Source: Desulfovibrio sp. (GTDB lineage: Bacteria; Desulfobacterota; Desulfovibrionia; Desulfovibrionales; Desulfovibrionaceae). Taken from it: 10,000 nt of DNA. Location of the stretch: NCBI GenBank assembly GCA_020217165.1, contig JAIWOE010000031.1, forward strand, positions 1 to 10,000, given 5' to 3'. How positions within the stretch are numbered: the first letter of the stretch is position 1; every line of letters starts with the position of its first letter. A model generated the notes under the pieces. That model was not told the origin of the DNA, ran no database searches, and worked only from the letters and a program-made list of their open reading frames with translations. Positions 1 to 5,193 of this stretch are shown piece by piece. A program made the translations under genes and the position numbers.

Positions 1-1
1 C

Positions 2-457
2 GTGGGCGGCGGCTTCATCACCTTCCCAGCCTTCGTGTACGTGCTGGGCGTGTCCTCCTTCACCACCGTGGGCACGGACATTCTGCAGATCATCTTCACC
101 GCCGGCTTTGCGGCCTTCACCCAGTACGCCCTGTACGGCTACATCTTCTACACCCTGGCCATGGGCATGCTCCTGGGCTCCCTCATTGGCATTCAGATCG
201 GCGCGCTGACCACCAAGATCGTGCCCGGCATTTACATTCGCGGCTTCTACGCCACGGCCATCCTGGCCGGCTTCGCCAACCGTCTGTTCGCCCTGCCGCC
301 CAAGCTGGTGAAGATGAAGTGGGTCGACCTTTCCCCCGCCATGGTGTCCACCATCGACATGGTCGGCCAGTGGATCTTCTTCATCGCGGTGGGCATCTTC
401 GGTGGCTGGATCATCTTCACCTTCCTGGCAAACCTCGGCAAGCTGCGTGAGGAATAA
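2..457 (+). CDS. TauE/SafE-family membrane permease, C-terminal part (5' truncated by window edge)
   Basis: The reading frame is open from the first bases, and the GTG at position 2 is not a credible start because the protein begins inside a conserved motif. The first visible residues, GGGFITFPAF, match the glycine-rich motif that opens the second half-repeat of TauE/SafE permeases. A segment around LLGSLIGIQIGA followed by a basic/Pro turn and YIRGFYATAIL is also typical of the family. About five hydrophobic segments are visible, ending with a helix near residues 120-144 and the tail KLREE. The family exports or transports sulfite, sulfonates and related small anions across the inner membrane; the substrate cannot be read from this fragment. 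The stop TAA lies 3 nt before the next start, so the two genes are almost certainly co-transcribed. The family call is fairly secure; the specific substrate is unknown. Confidence 0.82.
   Translation: MGGGFITFPAFVYVLGVSSFTTVGTDILQIIFTAGFAAFTQYALYGYIFYTLAMGMLLGSLIGIQIGALTTKIVPGIYIRGFYATAILAGFANRLFALPPKLVKMKWVDLSPAMVSTIDMVGQWIFFIAVGIFGGWIIFTFLANLGKLREE
449..453 (+). promoter_or_regulatory. Ribosome binding site for the small membrane protein
   Basis: GAGGA sits inside the last codons of the permease gene and leaves a 7-nt spacer to the ATG at 461. It supports that start and translational coupling of the two genes. Confidence 0.7.
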
Positions 458-460
458 CCC

Positions 461-1165
461 ATGTCCATGCATAAAAAAGAACTCGGCCTCGGCATCGCTC
501 TGCTGGTAAGCTTCTTCGTCATCCTGTTTCTGATGTTCACGCCGCTTTTTGACGGCAAGAACGCCCTGGAAGCCTCGGACCACCTCTTCAACTCCCTTTC
601 CAAGGGTTCCACGAACTTCTTTGATCGGGTGAGCGCAGAGGTGGACAAGTTCGATGGCAAGCAGGTGGACGTGACCATTGACCTGAAGGATAAGGTCATG
701 GCCCCGGCCATTGCCATCCTGACCACCAATGGCATGGAAGCCACCCAGAACGGCGGCACCCTGACCATCAAAGGCGACTTCGGCAAGATGCTGCACGCCG
801 CCAACGCGGACGCCCAACTGCTCTATAATGAAAAAGTCGCGGACCTGGAAGCCAAGTACCCTGGCATGAACCCCAAGCTGGCCCTGTATGCCTGGTGGAA
901 CATCGCCAAGGAACTGGATATTCCCCTGAAGACACTGCGTCTGGTGGAAGAAGCCAAGGCCGCGAACCTGGTGCTCACCCGCAGCATCGAAGTGGGCTAC
1001 AACTTCGCCGGCATCGAGCCCGTGAAGGTCAAGGACCGCCTGGGCATCCTGATCTTCTCCCTGGTGTTCTACGTGATCTACACCATGTGGTTCGGGTACG
1101 GCATCCTCTACCTCTTCAACGGTCTTGGCTTTGCCATGAAAGCTGGCAAGAAGAAGGAAGCCTAG
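461..1165 (+). CDS. Conserved-looking two-helix membrane protein of unknown function
   Basis: I do not recognise this 234-residue protein. It starts at an ATG with a good Shine-Dalgarno 7 nt upstream. Residues about 8-28 form a strong hydrophobic helix after a short KKEL-type N-terminus, and residues about 190-222 form a second hydrophobic region followed by the basic tail KAGKKKEA. Between them lies a soluble domain of about 160 residues with mixed alpha/beta character (for example KQVDVTIDLKDKV and GTLTIKGDFGKM), rich in Lys and Asp. Both membrane segments together with the cytoplasmic-looking basic ends suggest that the middle domain faces the periplasm. Its position directly behind a TauE/SafE permease, 3 nt away, suggests an accessory or partner subunit of that transporter. 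That role is inferred from context only. Confidence 0.8.
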   Translation: MSMHKKELGLGIALLVSFFVILFLMFTPLFDGKNALEASDHLFNSLSKGSTNFFDRVSAEVDKFDGKQVDVTIDLKDKVMAPAIAILTTNGMEATQNGGTLTIKGDFGKMLHAANADAQLLYNEKVADLEAKYPGMNPKLALYAWWNIAKELDIPLKTLRLVEEAKAANLVLTRSIEVGYNFAGIEPVKVKDRLGILIFSLVFYVIYTMWFGYGILYLFNGLGFAMKAGKKKEA

Positions 1166-1174
1166 CCTCCCTCA

Positions 1175-1192
1175 CCGCATCCGCATCTGCAT
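1175..1192 (+). repeat. Short hexamer tandem repeat (CCGCAT, CCGCAT, CTGCAT)
   Basis: Three consecutive hexamers, the third differing at one base, lie between the stop codon at 1165 and the terminator stem. The tract is non-coding in the assigned annotation. It is too short to assign a function and may be replication slippage. Confidence 0.5.
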
Positions 1193-1237
1193 CCGGGGAA
1201 CGGTCGCCTTGCAGGGCCGTTCCCCGGTTCTTTTCTT
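1193..1237 (+). terminator. Rho-independent terminator after the permease unit
   Basis: A perfect 11-bp stem pairs CCGGGGAACGG (1193-1203) with CCGTTCCCCGG (1217-1227). The 13-nt loop can close by a further U-G and C-G pair. The T-rich tract TTCTTTTCTT (1228-1237) follows at once. This is a textbook intrinsic terminator, 27 nt past the stop of the small membrane protein, and it separates the permease unit from the downstream phosphotransfer/sensor operon. Confidence 0.92.
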
Positions 1238-1403
1238 GAAAAATCTGCTGGCTGGATTGCCTGAAGTGCATTATATGCCCTTCAGGAATGGGGACGGTCA
1301 GCAGGAAGACGCCCGCGGCCACGCGCAGCCGCCCCGGGCCGGCTGCTGTCCGGTGTTTCCAAGGCTCCTGTCACGTTGCGCCACGGGTAACGCCATCTTG
1401 GGC
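1238..1403 (+). other. Leader/intergenic region upstream of the phosphotransfer-sensor operon
   Basis: This stretch lies between the terminator and the chosen start of dikinase-like protein A. The same frame stays open upstream as far as a TTG inside the terminator, but the predicted peptide there is Arg/Pro/Gln-rich and unlike the protein that follows. I read it as non-coding. It holds the palindrome at 1260-1286. I see no convincing -35/-10 pair; AT-rich CATTAT/TATATG in the palindrome core could act as a weak -10. No riboswitch or tRNA-like fold is evident by eye. Confidence 0.5.
1260..1286. promoter_or_regulatory. Imperfect 27-bp palindrome, candidate operator
   Basis: The outer arms CCTGAAG (1260-1266) and CTTCAGG (1280-1286) are perfect reverse complements. 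One T/C mismatch follows, then the inner arms GCAT (1268-1271) and ATGC (1275-1278) pair around a 3-nt centre at 1272-1274. Beyond the arms, ATT (1256-1258) and AAT (1287-1289) also match if one G is bulged. The element lies about 120 nt before the first gene of the five-gene run and has no following T tract, so it is not a terminator. A dimeric repressor or activator site is the simplest reading. An RNA hairpin in the leader is the alternative. I do not recognise the motif as the site of a known regulator. Confidence 0.55.
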
Positions 1404-4148
1404 ATGCTGCGGCTTATTTCCAAACTGTTCGGCAAGGGGAAACACACCCCCGAGGCCCGGCAGACCGCCCTTGAGGAAGGCCGCCGCACCCTGCAGTTCC
1501 GCTACACGCAGTTCCGTCTGGCCCTGGAGGCCAACACCCGCGCCCTGGAGGCCATGGCGGATCTTGCCCATGCCTGCTCTGCCCAGTCGCTGCCGGAACC
1601 CATTGCCGAGGACGTGCTGGCCTGGCTGGACGGCCAGACCGTGCGCATTGGCCGGGAAGTCTTCACCATGCTCCAGGCCCTGCAATCCATGGCGCCGGGG
1701 CAGTACAGCGCCCTGACGGAGCGTTTCCGCGAGATTTATCGGGACATCAACGCCACCCTGCGCCCCAGTTTCGTCTCCCCGGACGGCCCCCTCACCCTGC
1801 GCATTTCCGAAATGAGCAGCGACATGGGCAGCGTGGTGGGCGGCAAGATGGCCCAGTTGGGCGAGCTGCGCAATCAGCTGCTGTTCAATGTCCCCCCGGG
1901 ATTCGCCGTCACGGTGCACGGCTTCGCCTTGTTCCGGGACTCAATCGGCCTGACGGACATGGTGGCCCTGGAGTGCGGCAACCTCTCCCCCTCCAATCCC
2001 CAGGAACTGCACGCCGCCTGCACGCGCATCCGCAAGGCCATCATGGAGGCCACCCTCCCCGATGCCCTGGAGGAAGCCATCTGGAAGCAGTTCGCGCGCC
2101 TGCAGTCCCTCAAGGGCAAGGATGTGGCCGTGGCCGTGCGCTCCAGCGCCGTGGGCGAGGACGCGCCGGGCGCCTCCTTTGCCGGCCAGTTCCGCACCGT
2201 GCTCAATGTGCGGGAGCATGCCCTCATCGACGCCATCAAGGAAGTCATGGCCAGCCTGTGGTCTCCCGCCGCAGTGAGCTACCGCAAGCGCCTGGGCATG
2301 CGTGAAACCGAAGCCGTGATGGCCGTGGGCGTGCTGACCCAGGAAAACGCCGTGTGCGGCGGCGTGGCCTATTCGCGTCATCCCCTGGATCCCGGCCTGG
2401 ATGCCGTGACCATCGCCGCCAACTGGGGCCTGCCCAAGAGTGTGGTGGATGGCGCCGTGCCCACGGATCATTACATGGTCTCCCGCTTCTCCCCCATGCG
2501 CGTGGTGGAGCGCCGGGTGGCCGTGAAGCAGCGCAAGTTTATCTGCCTGCCCGAGGAAGGCGTCTGCCGCCTGGAGGTGAATCCCGAGGATGCCTCCCGC
2601 CCCTGCCTGGACGATGCCCAGGCCATCAAGGTGGCCCACACGGCCATGCGCATGGATGAATACTACGGGCACCCCGTGGATATCGAATGGTGCATCGGCG
2701 CCTCCAACACCGTCACGGTGCTGCAGTGCCGCCCCCTGGAGGTGGCCCGGGATGTCCAGATCCAGCACCTGCCGCCCAGCATCCCGCCTCTCATGCGCAA
2801 CGGCCGGACGGCCTCGGCAGGGGCAGCCTGCGGGCCGGCTTTCATCATTCAAAAAGAAGCAGACATGCTCCACTTTCCCGAGGGGGCCGTGCTGGTGGCA
2901 GAAACTGCCTCCCCGCGCTATGCGGCACTGCTGCCCAAGGCCGCGGCGGTGCTGACGGAGCACGGCAGCCTGACCGGCCACCTGGCCAATGTGGCCCGGG
3001 AACTGGGGGTGCCCGCCGTGTTTGGCCTGGAAGAGGCGCGCACCCATGTGCACCCCGGCAAGGAAGTGACCGTGGATGCGGACCTGGCCATGGTCTTCCC
3101 CGGCCGGGTGCGCCAGGTGCTCACGCGCCCCACCCCGCGCCCCCTGCTGGGGCAGACCCCCGGCCGCACGGCCATGCGCGCCGTGCTGGAGAAAATCGAC
3201 CCCCTGACCATGGTGGACCCCCACGCCCCCAGCTTCCGCGCCTCCTCCTGCAAGACCTGGCACGACATCACCCGCTTCTGTCACGAAAAAATCGTTATGG
3301 AACTGTTCGAGCAGGCCGAGAGCCTGGATCAAAAAATGGACGATTGCGACATGCGCGAATGCCGTCGCTTGGTGGCCGAAAACGCCATGCAGTTCTGGGT
3401 GCTGGACCTGGGCGGCGGCGTGAAGCCCCGCAGCGACGCGTTGGAAGTGGTGGAAGGCGTGTACATGGGCCGCAAGATTTCCCGGACCATTGTCAAAAAA
3501 ATTGTCACCCTGGAAGAAATTGTCTGCGAACCCATGCTGGCCATCTGGCGGGGCATGATGGCCAAGCCCTGGGAAGGCCCCCCGCCCATCGACTCTCGCG
3601 GGCTCATGAGCGTGTTCATGCAGGCCACCACCAACCCCATGCTGGACGTGAGCCGCGGCTCACCCATGCAGAACAAAAACTACTTCATCATCTCCAAGGA
3701 TTTCGTCTGCCTGCAATCGCGCTTCGGCTTTCATTTCCTCACGGTGGAAGCCCTGGTAACCCCGGACCCCTCCAACGCCTACGCCCTGTTCCGGTTCCGT
3801 GGCGGCGCGGCAGACCTGGAGCGCCGGGCCACCCGCGCCCGCCTGGTGGGGGATCTCTTGGCCGAGCAGGGCTTCACCATCGACCTGCTGGACGACGCCC
3901 TCAACGCCAAGGTCGACAGCCTGCCCCCGGACAAGATGCTTCGGCAGCTTGAAGTCCTGGGCTACCTGCTCATGCACACCCGGCAGCTGGACATGATCAT
4001 GGCCGACCCGGCCATGGTGGCCCGCTACCGCACGGTGCTCCAGCAGGACATCAAGGCCCTCTATGCAGGCAAGCCCCTGTCCGGGGCCGACACCCACCAG
4101 GCGCCTCCAACGCACCCCGCGGATGCCAGCCAGGGATCTGCCGGATGA
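1404..4148 (+). CDS. Dikinase-like protein A: ATP-grasp (PPDK_N) + phosphohistidine domain + distinct C-terminal domain
   Basis: This 914-residue protein is a probable ATP-dependent phosphotransferase of the PEP-synthase/PPDK superfamily with an unknown acceptor. Residues about 1-125 are mainly helical and shared with protein B. The ATP-grasp domain spans about 140-450, with GGKMAQL (K148), RSSAVGED (R246) and the IEW...LQCRP end motif (E428, Q441, R443). The swivel domain follows at about 465-575 and contains HGSLTGHLANVAREL; H526 is the expected phosphorylated His. The last 300 residues do not resemble the pyruvate/PEP barrel. They carry FRASSCKTWHDITRFCHE (611-628), VLDLGGG (666-672) and RFGFHF (773-778), then a low-complexity tail. 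The ATG at 1404 was chosen because it gives an N-terminus like that of protein B (both start ML). Its ribosome binding site is weak; TTG 1398, GTG 1353 or ATG 1275 are alternatives. Annotation as PEP synthase would be misleading. Confidence 0.85.
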   Translation: MLRLISKLFGKGKHTPEARQTALEEGRRTLQFRYTQFRLALEANTRALEAMADLAHACSAQSLPEPIAEDVLAWLDGQTVRIGREVFTMLQALQSMAPGQYSALTERFREIYRDINATLRPSFVSPDGPLTLRISEMSSDMGSVVGGKMAQLGELRNQLLFNVPPGFAVTVHGFALFRDSIGLTDMVALECGNLSPSNPQELHAACTRIRKAIMEATLPDALEEAIWKQFARLQSLKGKDVAVAVRSSAVGEDAPGASFAGQFRTVLNVREHALIDAIKEVMASLWSPAAVSYRKRLGMRETEAVMAVGVLTQENAVCGGVAYSRHPLDPGLDAVTIAANWGLPKSVVDGAVPTDHYMVSRFSPMRVVERRVAVKQRKFICLPEEGVCRLEVNPEDASRPCLDDAQAIKVAHTAMRMDEYYGHPVDIEWCIGASNTVTVLQCRPLEVARDVQIQHLPPSIPPLMRNGRTASAGAACGPAFIIQKEADMLHFPEGAVLVAETASPRYAALLPKAAAVLTEHGSLTGHLANVARELGVPAVFGLEEARTHVHPGKEVTVDADLAMVFPGRVRQVLTRPTPRPLLGQTPGRTAMRAVLEKIDPLTMVDPHAPSFRASSCKTWHDITRFCHEKIVMELFEQAESLDQKMDDCDMRECRRLVAENAMQFWVLDLGGGVKPRSDALEVVEGVYMGRKISRTIVKKIVTLEEIVCEPMLAIWRGMMAKPWEGPPPIDSRGLMSVFMQATTNPMLDVSRGSPMQNKNYFIISKDFVCLQSRFGFHFLTVEALVTPDPSNAYALFRFRGGAADLERRATRARLVGDLLAEQGFTIDLLDDALNAKVDSLPPDKMLRQLEVLGYLLMHTRQLDMIMADPAMVARYRTVLQQDIKALYAGKPLSGADTHQAPPTHPADASQGSAG

Positions 4149-4212
4149 TGCCCCCCTTGCCCCTATCCCGCCCCATGCCTATCATCATGACCATATGGCA
4201 ACACCACACCCC

Positions 4213-5193
4213 ATGAACCGCCTGCGCTGGGCCGCCATCCTCCTGGCCCTGGCCAGCCTCTTCCTGGTGCGCTGTGGCGAGGAAGAGACCGCCCGCAGGG
4301 TGGATTTTTCCAAGCGCCAGGAGCTCGCCCCGCGCCTGCCCAAGCAGGGGCTGACCTACGCCTACCTGCCCCAATACTCCCATACCATTTCCTATGCCCG
4401 GCATCACCGCCTGGTGCAGTACCTGCAAGAGGTGACCGGCCTGCCCATCCGCCAGGTGTTCCCGGCCACCTTTGCCGAGCACATCGCTATGGTGCAGCGC
4501 GGGGAGATTGACATATCCTACGTCAACCCCTTCGCCTACCTGAAGATGGCCCGCAGGGGGGCCTTTGCCTTCGCGCGCATCATCGAACCCTCGGGCTCGC
4601 CGGCGTTTCGGGGGGAAATCATCGTCCGGGCGGATAATCCACACATCAAGACCATAGAAGACTGCCGGGGCAAGCGGCTCATGGCCGTGGACCCCTCCTC
4701 CGCCGGGGGATTCCTCTTTCCCATGGGCCTGTTCCTGGAACACGGGGTGCACCTGGGAGACTTTGCCGAAGTGGCCTTTGCCCCCGGCCCTGGCGGGACC
4801 CAGGAAAAGGTAGTGCTGGCCGTGCATGCCGGCCTGTACGATGTGGGTGTGGTTCGCGACGGTACCCTGGGGCTGCTGGCCGACCGCATCGACATCTCCA
4901 CCATCACCGTGCTGGGCCGGTCCAAGGCCTATCCCGGCTGGCTGTTCGCCGCACGCCAGGGCCTGCCGGCCGAGGTGGTGGAGGCGGTTTCCCAGGCGTT
5001 GTTCTCCCTGTCCATGGACTCCCCCCTGGACGCGGCCATCTTGGAGGCGGCCCACATCCAGGCGGTGATCCCGGCCAGGGATGCGGACTATGAACCGGTG
5101 CGGGAGCTGGTGCTCCGTCTGGAGGCGGACCTGGCCCGGGCGCGCGTGCCATCCCTGGTGACGAGGGAAGCCGAACCGGAGGCAATGGAATGA
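4213..5193 (+). CDS. PhnD-like phosphate/phosphonate-family periplasmic substrate-binding protein
   Basis: The 326-residue product fits the PhnD/PtxB-type binding-protein family. Diagnostic stretches are GEIDISYVNPFAYLKMAR, the FRGEIIVRADNP strand, KTIEDCRGKRLMAVDPSSAGGFLFP and the later EKVVLAVHAGLYDVGVV. Relatives bind phosphonate, phosphite, phosphate or other oxyanions; the ligand here is unknown. The N-terminus MNRLRWAAILLALASLFLVRC is an export signal or membrane anchor. C21 sits where a lipoprotein Cys would be, but the residue before it is Arg instead of Gly/Ala/Ser, so lipidation is doubtful. ATG 4213 was chosen to give a short basic n-region; ATG 4195 is in frame and equally possible, and neither has a clear ribosome binding site. 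The stop overlaps the kinase start by 4 nt, so it most likely presents ligand to that kinase. Confidence 0.85.
   Translation: MNRLRWAAILLALASLFLVRCGEEETARRVDFSKRQELAPRLPKQGLTYAYLPQYSHTISYARHHRLVQYLQEVTGLPIRQVFPATFAEHIAMVQRGEIDISYVNPFAYLKMARRGAFAFARIIEPSGSPAFRGEIIVRADNPHIKTIEDCRGKRLMAVDPSSAGGFLFPMGLFLEHGVHLGDFAEVAFAPGPGGTQEKVVLAVHAGLYDVGVVRDGTLGLLADRIDISTITVLGRSKAYPGWLFAARQGLPAEVVEAVSQALFSLSMDSPLDAAILEAAHIQAVIPARDADYEPVRELVLRLEADLARARVPSLVTREAEPEAME
5178..5182 (+). promoter_or_regulatory. Ribosome binding site for the sensor kinase
   Basis: GGAGG lies inside the end of the binding-protein gene, 7 nt before the ATG at 5190. It fixes the kinase start and supports coupled translation across the ATGA overlap. 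Confidence 0.8.

Noticed and set aside
1246..1260. Sigma-54 promoter (TGGC...TTGC) in the leader
   Set aside because: The GG to GC distance is 9 nt instead of the required 12, so the elements are out of phase.
1236..1276. Sigma-70 promoter using TTGAAA at 1236 and TTATAT at 1271
   Set aside because: The spacer is 29 nt, far beyond the usual 16-18, and no better -35 pairs with the AT-rich core.
1209..1403. N-terminal extension of protein A starting at TTG 1209 or ATG 1275
   Set aside because: The TTG lies inside the terminator hairpin and ATG 1275 lies inside the palindrome. The encoded peptide is of non-coding character and has no counterpart in protein B. Neither has a good ribosome binding site.
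1941..3332. 463-codon open frame on the minus strand across protein A
   Set aside because: Its product is a Gly/His/Gln-rich low-complexity sequence expected from the antisense of GC-rich codons, and the + strand frame has clear domain motifs throughout.
1404..4148. Genuine phosphoenolpyruvate synthase (ppsA)
   Set aside because: The C-terminal PEP/pyruvate-binding barrel and its catalytic motifs are absent and replaced by another domain, and the same holds for the visible part of protein B.
4149..4212. Hairpin or terminator between protein A and the binding protein
   Set aside because: Only short imperfect pairings such as CCATATGG are present, without a GC-rich stem or T tract, so co-transcription is more likely.
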